Positions 49,001 through 60,600 of a stretch of DNA of 64,000 nt are shown here, piece after piece. A program made the position numbers and the translations under genes. Each line of letters begins with the position of its first letter. Positions within the stretch are counted from its first letter, which is position 1. The notes under the pieces were generated by a model that saw nothing but the letters and a program-made list of their open reading frames with translations, was not told the origin of the DNA and ran no database searches. Source of the DNA: Eutypella sp. D-1 (lineage: Eukaryota; Ascomycota; Sordariomycetes; Xylariales; Diatrypaceae); contig JAJTTP010000008.1 of NCBI GenBank assembly GCA_023313575.1, positions 496,001-560,000 on the forward strand. The letters are read 5' to 3'.

Positions 49001-50271
49001 CTGTCCTGTCCTATCCACACTAGAGTAGTTCCCCGCTGGTATCGTGGATGTTTCACCCGGCTAGGTAGGGCTCAAAGGCCCCCCTACCCAAGCAACGATG
49101 TTGAAACAATTCGGGTGCGAAACAAAAAAGATCGCCCTGGCTGACTGACTGACTGGCCTAAGGGGCAAAAAAACACGTGCGGCGTGGTACGGTGGGGTAC
49201 GGCGCGGTGCGGCACGAGTTACAGACAGGACAGGACGCAACACCGGATTTTCACGATATACCTATTTCATCGCGAAGTGCTCCGTGCATATGTAGGGCAC
49301 AGCAGTATGATCCTGGTATCTGGGTAGGTAACTCAGTTCTAGCTCCGGGCACGTAACGGTTCTTTCTGCCTAGGGTCTAAATTAAGAAAAAAACGGAGGG
49401 GCCGGGGGGTTATCCCGCCTCCGTATGCAGACTAGATCTTGTCTTATCCCTCATCCGGGAGTGCATGTCTAATGAGTATGTAAGTACAGTAAATTCATGA
49501 TCCGTAGCGTATAGAGGCACGCAAATACCTACTAATAGTCTCACGATAGTTTTATACAATGTGGTTTAGTGTCGCTATATATGGATAGGTCGTAGTAATC
49601 ACGATAATACATACATAAGCAGGGCATGTACTTCGATTTATTGTTTCAACGTAAAGTCGCAATTGATCCTGTCCCAGAACAAAAACCACCTTTGCCTTGC
49701 CGACCTGACGCCGCTGGGAAGAACGGAGGGTTTGGGGAAATCAAAGGAGATAGAAAAGAAGAAGGGAAACGGTTCGGGCCTCTGCTCTCTCGTATCTGAA
49801 AGAGAAAGAATAACACTACCGAATAACAAGATATGGGGAACGTAAAGCAAAGAAAGTCACATGTCTGACCTAAACCTGCGCGGAACGTGCCGCAGGGCTC
49901 AAGCTAGTGAGGGAGGTCCCATCGTCCTGTAGTAAGCCCGCCTGCCCCTTACCGCCGCCCTCTGCCCCATAGGACCCAATCCCGTGTCCCGTTGCCGGAT
50001 TCGCCGTCATCGCGATAACTTCTTCCACTGTGTGATGGTGGGGGTGGGGACGGGAGCGGAAGCTCGTCATCATCATCATTATCGTCAAAGATTTTAATTA
50101 ATTAGGGAGACAAGAGAGCAGAGAGGCAAATTTTGCAGATTAAAGAAAACGCCTGCTTAGAACCATATCCCCCTCTCGTCAAACAATTAGACAACGTACT
50201 TAGATCAAATCAGACCACTATGTTCAAAAATTACGTCAGTTTCATGCTGCCTCGCCTCGCCTTGTCTCGCC
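46062..50271. other. Long upstream region of the NDT80-type gene
   Basis: A 4.2-kb interval between the regulator's 5' side and the 3' end of the GH3-GNAT gene. It probably includes a long leader and possibly an unplaced first exon of the regulator. The stretch around 46750-47230, read on the minus strand, is CT-rich and leader-like. It contains a GCGAT repeat, a T-rich tract near 47790-47822, a TGACTGACTGAC run near 49141, and TACCTAGGTA near 47616. No separate gene is supported. Confidence 0.45.
46136..46206. repeat. GCGAT/GTGAT degenerate microsatellite
   Basis: Repeated GCGATATAATGCGG, then GATGCGATGCGATGTGATGCG. It sits in what appears to be the first intron or leader of the NDT80-type gene. 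Confidence 0.7.
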
Positions 50272-53200
50272 TTATCGGCTGGATCTAGGGATGGGACCTA
50301 CATGCTCCGGTGAATTTGTGATCTCGTCAAAGGCCTGCTGCACCTCGAAGCCCATGGTGGAAAGATGGTCGACTCCGTCATCAAGGATCTAGAAGGCAGG
50401 CATGGCGGGACCAGTTAGCTTTTTTCGCTCTTTCTTTTCCTTTTCCATCGTCTGCCCGTTCGGCGTGGGGGTCAATGGTGTGACGGGATGTTACTCACCC
50501 AGCTCAGCACACTCTTGGCCGCTTTGTGAGCTTTGTTTTGCCTCACTCCCATATAGGCCAGCCCCTGCAGGACCAGCGTAGACGAGTGCGACGGGGCCAC
50601 GATGGGCGCGACGATGCCGCCCACATCCGTGCCTTCCGTCGTCTGCAGTGAGGGGATATACGTTGACAGGTGGCTGGCCGCCACAGAGATGATGACCGTG
50701 CCGAGCAGCGCGTCGTTGGGGTTCTTTGCACGCACTACGCCGCACGTCTTCGACTCCTGCAGCGCGAACCGGTACAGCTCGACAACCTCTGTGCCCCCGT
50801 GTGTGGCCACGTGGTTCAGCACCGACTCGGCGTTATCGAGTCCGTGGATCAGGTCGAAGCTGATGTTCGCTCGCTGGATGCTTGGAAGGAGGCCCTCAGG
50901 CGCCGCCCATGCGCTTAGCTCTTCGATTGCTAGGTTAGTCAGGCGCCTGGGGAACTGCGTATCCCAGCCCGCCTTGGCGAACCAGCTCCGGGCACTTCCG
51001 CTCTCGTCGATGGGGACACCGGGAAAGACGCCCGGGAATGCGAACCCCAGTTGTAGTCGCTTGACGCCCTGTCTCTGCAGCAGGGCACGCATCGCGCGGC
51101 GATGCAGCGACCTGCCAATGGAGACGTTGCGCTTTGCCGGATCAACGAATATAGCGCCTATAGCACCTATGCCATTCGTAAAGTAGGTGGCAACGAACCC
51201 GTATAATGCCTGTGTGCTGCTGTTGCGGACCACGAAGTGAGCTTCTTCGACGAGCGGGTTGAAAAGCTCGAAGGAGTGCGAGCTTGCTGTTGAATAGGGA
51301 ATGCTCGGATCGCTGGAACGGGCTAGAGTTTTCAGAAGTTCATCGAGGCCACGCCCGTCCCTATCCGGCTTATAGTCCTCGACGAGCCACTGTTGCCGTG
51401 TCTTCTGTACCTTTTTGCTCTTTCGCATCGTTCCGGGCATGGAGCCTTGTGGGACGAAGTCGCCATACAAGGCACGGACAAGAGCGCTCATCGCGGTCTC
51501 GGTGAAATCGAACGTACAAACATAAGTCCCAATAGACTTGTCCATCGCAAAGTCATATGGAGAGCTGACAGCCACTACTATAAGAGACTTCTTCTGACCG
51601 CTAGCCCGCAGCATATGGCACATCATAGCAACGTGCTTTGTGAATCCAGTTTGGTATAGATTTCGATTAGCATCCGCTGTGACTATTATGATGCCAGATG
51701 CCCGGTTGATGAGGTTCTCGTGCACTAGATATTGGTCAACATCGACGAACGAGCATAGTGGGGGGGGGGGGGGGGGGGATTGGGTGTCAAAACAGGGACT
51801 AACCTGGCCTCAGTCCATTGGCTGTGTAAGAGGTATGGAGCAGCTTTCCGTTCCGAGCACGCGCCATCGCTCTACCAAATTCCCGAAATACGCCCTCGCC
51901 GCTCATGATCATTCCTTTCTCCTGGTGAACCCACCTTTCGTGGAGGCCGCTCTTCGTAGACGTCTTCTCCATGAGACTCTTGGTGGCCGCTGATGCCGGC
52001 AGAGGCTTCACCAACGGGGTTAACAGTAGGAGCTCCTCCTCCTGCAGCAGACTCCGTGACAGAGGTAGAAGGCTATCGTTATCGCGTACCACGGTAATGG
52101 ATTGCTCATAAGCTTTATGGGAGAGAGCAAGATGCGAGGGGTGTATCTGTGACAGTAAAGACAGTCCCGGGGGGTTCAACGATTTCTCCCAAGATGTACA
52201 CCCTCTCTTCATTCGTAAAACCCGGTGCAAAGAAGTATAAACTCGTTCCTTATCGATGATTCCATTTTCAATACCAAGCTTGAGACCCGATATGGCTTCG
52301 AGCTGTACATCATGCGCCCGGCAGAGCAACGTTAGGTCGTTTCCGGCCTCGACGGCCATCACGGTTCCACCTTTGACGCCGTACTCCTGGATCAGAGACT
52401 CCATCTCTAAACATTCGGAGATGGCAACTCCATTGAACCCCAGTTCATTCCTCAAGAGGTCGTCAACGACCTGGTCCGAGAGACAAGCATGCATGACGTT
52501 CATGCCTGCATTTTGTATAGCGCAGCCCCCGATGAACATGCCATCCAGACGGCCAGAAGAGATGGCATTCCGGAACGGCACAAGCGCGCTAAGACTAAGC
52601 TCTTCGAGAGTCTGTGTGATGATAGGCATGTCTAAACTCGAACCAAGGAAGTCCAGATTCCCATACGAAGGAAAATGCTTCCCGCACGTTGCCAAGCCAG
52701 CATCTTTATAGCCGTTCAGGGAGGCAATGGCATACTGGGATGCCTCCTGGGGATCATCGCCGACCGCCCGCACCCCGAGGGGTTGATGACGAGCGTTGGT
52801 CAGAACATCGAGGACTGGACCAAGAATGAGATTGACACCCACAGCTGACACTTCGGTGGCAGTTGCTTTGGCTACACTATAAGCAAGGTCAAGACTTCCG
52901 GTAGCGGCGATTCCCATAGCACTGGGAAACTGGCAGATATAGTCCTCGTCGAACAAGCTATTGACGCCGCCATTTTCCTGATCAACGGCGATCAATAAGG
53001 GGACGGGGTGACCAGCTTGATGGGCAATGGTTTGGAGTTCCTGGACAAGGCTTGCCGTCTGCTGCGCAGCTGGAAAGAAGACGGTCTGTTAGTAGGAATT
53101 TCTCTATCACGTGCCGTGCCGCGCCGGAGGAAGACGGGAGACAAGGCCCTCAAGAGATCCGCCTCCGGGGTTCCCCCGGGAAGCAGCTACTCTGGAAGGG

Positions 53201-53538
53201 ACCCAATTTACATTTTAGGTTCTTAGCTGTCAATAGTATGGAGCCCAAGTGATGGTGTTCTATGAGGTTCCTGATTTGAGGCGTAATCTCGGTACCATCC
53301 CATCCCATAATCAGCATCTGGCCGATTGCCCTAACAGCAGTAAACAGGTGACGCGTCAGTTAGCAAAAATGACAATGCTTACGGCATACATGAATAGGAC
53401 AGGGCCAGGAAGTGCATGCCATCCACCACGATGGCGATCACTTGATCACTAAACCAGCGAATCGCATGCTTTCAATGGACAGACGTACCAGTCGACATCT
53501 TGCCATAGTGGGTCTGACTCGACGTCTATATTTGCCAT
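50272..53538 (-). CDS. nag3: GH3 beta-N-acetylglucosaminidase-like protein fused to GNAT domain
   Basis: Predicted to release GlcNAc from oligosaccharides or glycoconjugates. Five exons (minus): 53538-53489, 53330-53212, 53069-51804, 51724-50499 and 50388-50272, all phases agreeing, about 925 residues. It starts MANIDVESDPLW and has no signal peptide, so it is likely intracellular. The GH3 part (about 1-450) shows GQMLIMGWDGTE, LLIAVDQENGGVN, NLILGPVLDV, CGKHFPSYGNLDFLG and NGVAISECLEMESL. The C-terminal part is acetyltransferase-like (IGAIFVDPAKRNVSIGRSL resembles the acetyl-CoA loop). GH3-GNAT fusions are known in fungal GlcNAc clusters (Nag3). Two catalytic positions differ from bacterial NagZ: the DSH of the KHFPGHG loop reads GSS, and the nucleophile Asp reads Glu (about residue 275). 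Hydrolase activity should therefore not be assumed. A G19/C19 run sits in the third intron to be removed by splicing, between exons 3 and 4. Confidence 0.92.
51760..51778. repeat. G19 homopolymer within an intron
   Basis: Nineteen consecutive G on the plus strand, read as C19 in the nag3-type transcript, between donor 51803 and the acceptor at 51725. It is the longest homopolymer in the window and its length may be unreliable. Confidence 0.9.
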
Positions 53539-55625
53539 GTTTTCTTTTCTTTCGCCCACTACGCTTCCAGAATGGTCTGGTATGGATATGGTACGGAGAT
53601 CCAGTGATGAACAGTTCAGGTGTTACGTTAAGTTCTCTAGAGACCGCGGTAATGCATGGAAGGGAGGGGCAAGCAAGACAAAGCGGGAAAGACCGTAACG
53701 ATAGCGTAACGAAACAACAGGATTGTAAGGATGATAATGATAATTCTCCCCTGACTAATTCATTGGAGCCGCTGTAACGATCAAGCTAGAGCCAGAAAGC
53801 CGGGATTACAGGTTTTCCTTTCTCTCTTTACAGGATGTGCGGAGTTGGGAAGTCAGCCATACTGGATGGTGTCAGGAGTTGGCTGATAGCTGGTAAGCTG
53901 GTTCATAGCCTAGTGACCCGGTAGCCTAGTAGACAGATAAAGAATAGGAGAACGCGGTACGTCTAGGAGACAGCCTGCAGAATTGAATGCTCCAGTTAGG
54001 TAGGAGGATCAGTGATGAGATTATTATTAGTTAGCTAACTGGTATTTACTTAGGTAGGTATCTATGTGCCCAGACAAGCCTTACTACAGGCCCTACAGAA
54101 TTCAGAAAGTCAACTGACCATTTGCGCGACTGTGGTACATCGGTAGGTACAGTTTAGAGGACAAGCACCTTTAGCGTCGCCCTATTAATACTGCGATGGA
54201 TCCACCGATGCGGTCCACTGTGTCGCTTACATAACCGAAGTATCTCGGCTTAACTTAGAACCAACAGGCTTGGCATTACTTGTAGTGAAAGCCCGAGAAG
54301 GAAGTTCGAGGGGAGACCTGGGATGGGCCGGAAGGTGGGGCAGTTGGGGGGCGTTCCGGTCTCCACTAGCCTTACACTATGTACTATATCTTTGGTTACT
54401 TAGTCCAAACCGTCCGTAGATGGATCTCTTTTAGTTACTAGGTATGGACTGTTATTCAACGTCCTCTTCTCCCTCGCAACGTTACCTTCTACACCTTCAC
54501 ATATCATACCTACCAGTGCCACGCAACGCAACGCAACGCAACGCAGCACTCAGCAGGTCAAACAGCTCCACGATATACCCTGATGATACCTAGCACTGTT
54601 GGTAAGCTCTTGGAGCCTCGCCCCATACTGTGAATGCTACGAGCAAGTTGCAAGTATACAAAAACCCTGTCATCTTGTATCATATCTCGATCCCCGATGG
54701 ATGGTCACAACCCATCGCGAGGTTGCTGATCGGCCCGGATAAGGCAAAGATGTCTCTAAAGGAAAGAATTTTCTTCGTTTTTCACGCTCTAACCCTAGCC
54801 TAGAACCCCCCAGTGGCAGAGTTGCTACAAGGTAAGAAGGTACGCAAACATGTGAGGCGTGTGAGGTGTGATAAAGTTGAGTTTATCGATGATACCTCAC
54901 TAGTGAAGAACCTTCTTCTCAAACTTCCCAGCACCCCGTCAACCCATCTTATCGGTCTTTACGGCAACGAGCCTAAGCCCTAGCCAACGATTGGACACAC
55001 TGGGCAAGTAGCAAGGTTCTACTAGTTCTATCTGACTGGCATCCATCGAGTCCATTCAAGAGGTTTCCAGTCCATCAGTGTCACCTATGATATTTGCCTG
55101 GATGTTTCGGGGCCCCACCAACCTTGTGATGAACCTTCGATATGAGTTGCTGAAATGGACAATTACCAATAATTTTTGTCTTATTTCCCCATACTTCTCT
55201 CCCAATGGTGACACTCCATATGCCATGTACGGTAAGCCCGGGGGGTCCACATGAAATACCGAACTGGAGTTTCGGAATGTTTGATGAGTCGGGGGCAGGG
55301 CCGTTCCTCCCAGTTACCCTATTACGCCAGTGATTGTTACGTGTGCCTGATTCCGGTCCTCGCTCTCTGTGATATCATACTTATATTAAGTACATGTAGC
55401 CGTAACTTTCTCTCCCCTCCCTTCTACTTCGTTCATGGAGCACAAAATACTAGTACAAGGGACGACCGTCCTCCTACTCGATAACACATAACAGTACATA
55501 ATAACGATACAGCATCATCAGCAACTATCTTCTCATTGCATTAGTGTAACCTCATCATTACTCTCCCCATCTTATAGCTTTCGTCATAATCGAAGTTCCA
55601 ACTCCGGTAAAGAAGGTCAGCAAAG
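53539..55625. other. Shared divergent upstream region (GH3-GNAT / deacetylase)
   Basis: A 2.1-kb region between divergent cluster genes, likely to hold both promoters. It contains an ACGCA tandem (54521-54545) and a TTAGGTAGGTA word near 54050. No gene supported. Confidence 0.5.
54521..54545. repeat. (ACGCA)n tandem repeat
   Basis: Five tandem copies of ACGCA in the shared upstream region of the GH3-GNAT and deacetylase genes. Confidence 0.9.
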
Positions 55626-57021
55626 ATGCCGCACTCGCTCCCCACCTCCCCCAAGTCGTCGCCCAAGAACGGCGGCAATGGCATCACCAAATTCACCAAC
55701 TGCCGCATCCTGCGGGGCGACAGCCTCGTCAAGGAAGATATATGGGTGAACGGTATCACGGGAAAAGTCGTGCAGAGCCAGTCGGCCTTCTTCGACGACC
55801 TAGCCATGCCGGACGAGGTTATTGACCTGGGTGGCCGCATCCTGTCCCCAGGCTTCATCGAGTGCCAACTCAACGGCGCCTTTGGCTTCAACTTCTCCAC
55901 CCTCCTCGAGCCCTCCGTCTACGCCAAGAAGCTGCGGGACGTCAACCGCCAGCTGGTCCGCACCGGCGTCACCTCCTATATTCCCACCCTAACAAGCCAG
56001 CGCAGCGAGATCTACAAGACCGCCCTACCGCACCTCGGGCCTTCGGGCCACCTGCAGGTCGCCGAGGATGGCGCTGAGTCGCTCGGCGCTCACTGCGAGG
56101 GCCCCTTCCTGAGCCCCACGAAGAACGGCTGTCATAACGTCGACGTACTGCAAGAGGCCCAGACCTTCGCAGATCTGGAGGCCTGCTACGGTGCTGTCAA
56201 CCTCGAGCCCGGCGACGGCGCCTACCACCCCTCGCCGATTCGCATGATCACCGCCGCGCCTGAACGGGGCCAGATGAAGAAATTAATCCCAGAGATCGTC
56301 AGCCGTGGCATCATCTTCTCAGTGGGCCACTCGGAGGCGACGTACGAGGACGCGTCGGAAGCCGTCGCCGCCGGCTCAACCATGATCACTCACCTATTCA
56401 ACGCCATGCGGCCCCTGCACCACCGGAACCCGGGCGTCTTCGGCGTGCTCGGCAAGGCCGAGAGTCTGCCGCGCCCCTATTTCGGCATCATCGCCGACGG
56501 TGAGCACCTGCACCCCACCACGGTCAAGATCGCCTTCAACGCCCACCCTGACGGCTTCATCCTCGTCACCGACGCCATGCACCTCGTCGGCCTGCCCGAC
56601 GGCAAGTACGAGTGGACCAACGGTGACTGCGAGAGCCACATCGTGAAACACGGCGGGAAGCTGGTCCTCGAGGGATCGGACCGCATCGCCGGAAGGTAAC
56701 AAGAACCCCCCCCCCCCCCTGACCTCCCCTCTGTCAGCAATACATTAATACCTTTCACAAACAAACAGCTCAATCACACTTGTCGAGTGCGTGTCCAACT
56801 TCCTCAACTGGTCGGGCGCGAGTATCCCGCAGGCCCTGAAGGCCGTGACGTCGACGCCGGCGGCCATGCTGGGTCTGCAGGGCGTCAAGGGCTGTCTCGA
56901 GGACGGCGCCGACGCCGACCTCGTCGTGCTGTCCGAGGACCGGTCCGCCCCCGACGGCAGCCTCAAGCTTGTCGTAGACGAGGCTTGGAAGTTCGGTGCC
57001 AAGGTGTACACCCGCGAATGA
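55626..57021 (+). CDS. dac1: N-acetylglucosamine-6-phosphate deacetylase
   Basis: Removes the acetyl group from GlcNAc-6-phosphate to give GlcN-6-phosphate, feeding the deaminase of the same cluster; cytosolic. Two exons, 55626-56695 and 56769-57021, give about 440 residues, normal for the family. Amidohydrolase metal-site motifs are clear: AHCEGPF (His156, Glu158), FSVGHSEAT (His235), THLFNAMRPLHHRNPG (His256), and LVTDAMHLVGLPDG with catalytic Asp316. The N-terminus has GGRILSPGFIECQLNG where many relatives have a D-x-H-xx-G-like element. The C-terminus carries TSTPAAMLGLQGVKG and DADLVVL. The intron contains a C14 run. It diverges from the GH3-GNAT gene and converges on the helicase gene. 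Confidence 0.96.
56706..56719. repeat. C14 homopolymer within an intron
   Basis: Fourteen C residues just after the donor site of the single intron of the deacetylase gene. Confidence 0.9.
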
Positions 57022-57679
57022 ACCGCGCTGCAGTAGCATCGGACAGAGAGAAATAACGATAACGATCAAGAGCATTTCAAGACAGTAATGTGGCAATGAC
57101 CATCCACTGGGAACGGGTTCGACTTCGGGTTTTCTTTTCTCTCCCATTGACCTTGTTTTTTCTTGCTCTGTTCACGAAATTCTGTAGGGCGGGAAAAGTC
57201 TGCAAAAGATTGTTGTGTACTTTCTTCCACTTTCATGTTATACCTACACATACGTCTTAGGATCATAGGGCAGGAGTTCCGGTCATAGAGAGATATTTAT
57301 ATACCAAATAGCATCAGAACAGGTTTTTCTTTTTTGGAAACGCGGAGCAGAATTCTTTTCTTTGACTTGGACGTCATGATGTATGCATCCATAGAGTGAT
57401 ATGGTTGTGATAACGGGATGATGGCCGGTGATGGCGTTGAGGACGTCGGCGTGACATTTAGCTGGACTGAGTGACTGGCATCAGGGTTGGATGTCTATTG
57501 TATTTTAGCAGCAGAAGCAATGCAGTGGGAGCGGCGCCTAGTCGTACAGTCCATCACACACATACACACACACATATATATATACTTCGGCCCGTCATCG
57601 TTCGCGTCGTGTCATGTATTTTATCTATACAAGCCAAGAACATGACATCATTGGCATTTATATACCCCTATATACGACT
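57022..57679. other. Convergent spacer with CA/TA microsatellite
   Basis: Between the 3' ends of the deacetylase and helicase genes. It contains a (CA)n-(TA)n dinucleotide tract at about 57553-57584. Probably the 3' UTRs. No gene seen. Confidence 0.6.
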
Positions 57680-60600
57680 TCACGGTCTCTTAACCGTCAG
57701 CTTGAATGGCTTCTTCAGCCTGTCCATCGGGGCGATGCCGCTGCGTCCCAGGTTCGCCGGTGCCGCCGGCCTCTTGACCCCAAGGCCCCTGGCGCCCAGC
57801 GGGCCCGTCACCGTCGTCGCGTGGAAGCTCGCCGCCGGTCGCGCCCTTTCCTCTTCTGCGGGGGCCGGCGCCGCGTTCTCTTTTTGTTCGGCTGGTCGAT
57901 CCGCCGCCGCCGCCTTGCCCGGCGGGCTCGAGAAACACGCATACTCCTTCCTGGGCCCGCCCGGCGCCCCTCCTCCGCCTTCTTGCTCCGCCTCCCCGAC
58001 CCCGCGTGCCGGCACCGGCCGAGCCAGCTTCGCGCTCCCTAGCTTGTGGCCCGCGAGGCCGGGGTCTATGGCGGGCTCCGCTTTCGGCTTCGCGGATGGC
58101 GGGGGGTAGAAGGGTTGGCGGCGTGGGCGGTTCTTCCACGGCGGAAGAGGGGCGCTGGTGGCCGAGGGCACCGGCATCGCGTCCGCCGGGTCGTCTTGAA
58201 CCTTGGACTTGTCGTGATTGGTCACGCCGTAGCTGTAGTCGAGGAGACTCCTCTGCGCCGGACGTTGTTGGGCTGCCGGGGGCATCTTATGTCCTCTCTG
58301 AGGTGGCCTCACCGACGGCTTCTTCTCAACTGCTGCCGCTGCCGCTGCCGCTGCCGCTGCCGCTGCTGCAGCGTTTGCGTGGTGCGCGGCGGCTGTGGTG
58401 AACCCCGCCTGGGGCACGGTGAATGAGGAGGACCTCTGCATCGTGGTTGCATATGGCGTGCTCCACCCATCGACGGAGTCCGTATCTATCTGGACATTCC
58501 CGCTTGTGGGGTACTGAAGCTTCCTTCTTTTGTTCAATGCTGCTGTGTACTGTGCGCCGGCACCACTACCGCTACTACCACCATTTATGTTGGACTGGGG
58601 CTGCCGGGGATCGACAGGGAATTGATTATCCTCGACAGACTCCATAGGCGGCAGATCTTTATAGATGGACTGCTCCGACGGCAGCTCTCGCCGAAGTATC
58701 TTCGATATTTCCGTCATCATTGATCTATCGAAGGCAGGACCCTTCTTCAGAAAGTTGGTCAGCGGCAGGCAATCGATGAAAGTAGACAGCTGCGCGCCAC
58801 CGTCACTGTTACCACTACCGCCCGCGGCTATGTGTAGGGGAAAGCTCAGGTATAACAGAGCCTTTGCCCGCGTCATAGCAACGTACAATAGTCGTCGCTC
58901 CTCGGCGGTGTCCTCGGATCGCATATGGGGGATGGAACCCTGATAGACTGCGGGAATGAAGACGACAGGCCACTCCAAGCCCTTTGCGGCGTGTATGGTG
59001 GATATCGTGACCAAAGGCTTCCCGTCCCCATCCTTGTCGTCAGACTGCTTGTCGGAGGCCAAGGAGACATTCGCAAGGAAGCGCGCTAGCAGGTCGTCCT
59101 CCACGTTCTGCTGGACACCTTGGACAACTGGCAGGGCCTCTTCTTCGTCTGACTGGCTCTTGTCTCTCATGAACTCCGCAGCTAGGTTGACGAACTCTTG
59201 CACATTCGCCCACCGCGACTCATGCTCGGTGTACGTTTCTTCCAAGAAATCATGCAGATGCAAATCGTTAATCAGCTTTTGTATTGCCTCCACCAGATTG
59301 ATAGGCGTCCCATCGTTCGAACGCATGCGATTGCGGATGCCCTCGACCAGCCGAATAAGCTCCACGTTGATCTTCTGTTCTGTTTGCTTTCTGATGGTAG
59401 TCTTAGCGGTGCGGACGCCGCGACAATGCTGAACGAGCAACTTCCAAAGACTCATCGAGTTGCGCTCAGCCTCTTCAAGGAGGTTCTTAATGCTCTGATC
59501 GCCAATACCTCGCTTTGGCACATTGATGATGCGTGCCAGGGCGTCGTTATTGTCTGGTTGGTGTATTATTCGTAAATAATCCAATATTACCTTAATCTCT
59601 GTACGTTCGTAGAACTTAAAGCCGCCTGTATGGGAGTTAACAAACCGTATGCTTTTTCTTCTACTGGGAGGCATCCTGCTACTACATACCAACCATCTTG
59701 TAAGCGATTCCTTCCCTGCCTAGAGCAGTCTCAATGTGCCTTGAGAGCGAAGCAGAACGGAGCAGTATAGCGATGTCGTCAAGACTTATCATCTGTCCAG
59801 ACATGGCCCTAACTCGCTTAATCTCAGAAATGATCCAATCCGCCTCGGCAGGTGGGCTTTTCAGTGTCCGAAGAACCGGGCGGGTACCCCTCTCGTGGAT
59901 TGGCAGCAAGGCCTTTTTATACCTAGAGTCGTCGCGCTCGATAACCTTCAGTGATACATCAAGGATTGAGCTAGAAGATCTATAGTTTTCTTCCAACGCG
60001 ACCTCGTCCGTGCCAGGAAAGTCACGGAGGAAACGATGCAGGTTCTTTATTTCCGCCGACCGCCAACCGTAAATGCTCTGGTCTGGGTCACCGACGATAG
60101 TGATCCTCCGGTTTCGCTGGGCAAAGAGCTTCATGAGGTCATACTGCACGCCGTTGGTGTCTTGGTATTCGTCCACCAGGACAGCCTGTACATTGGACAC
60201 GCAGGACGGGAATTTCTGCAGAAGCTCGACGCATCGGACTAAGAGGTCGTCATAGTCCAACAGATTGGAGCGTTCCAGATGGCTTTGGTAGGCTTCGAAA
60301 GCCTGTTCGAGAGCCCGCGATTCGACAGACTTGCCGTTCTTGGCCACTACGACATGCTCATCTGATGTCCCTTTTGCTTTACGCTTGCTAATCCAGCCGC
60401 GCACCATAGCCGGCTCAAGCTGTGCATCGAGCCGTTTACATATGCGCTGGACGATGCCTCTCGAATCGGAGTCATCAGCAATGGCAAACTTGGGATCCAG
60501 TCCTATGCGCTGACCATATGTAGCAAGGTATCGCCGCGCAATGCTGTGGAATGTACCCAATATGATCTTCTTCTCTCGTCCACCACCGAGGGTTTGACCG

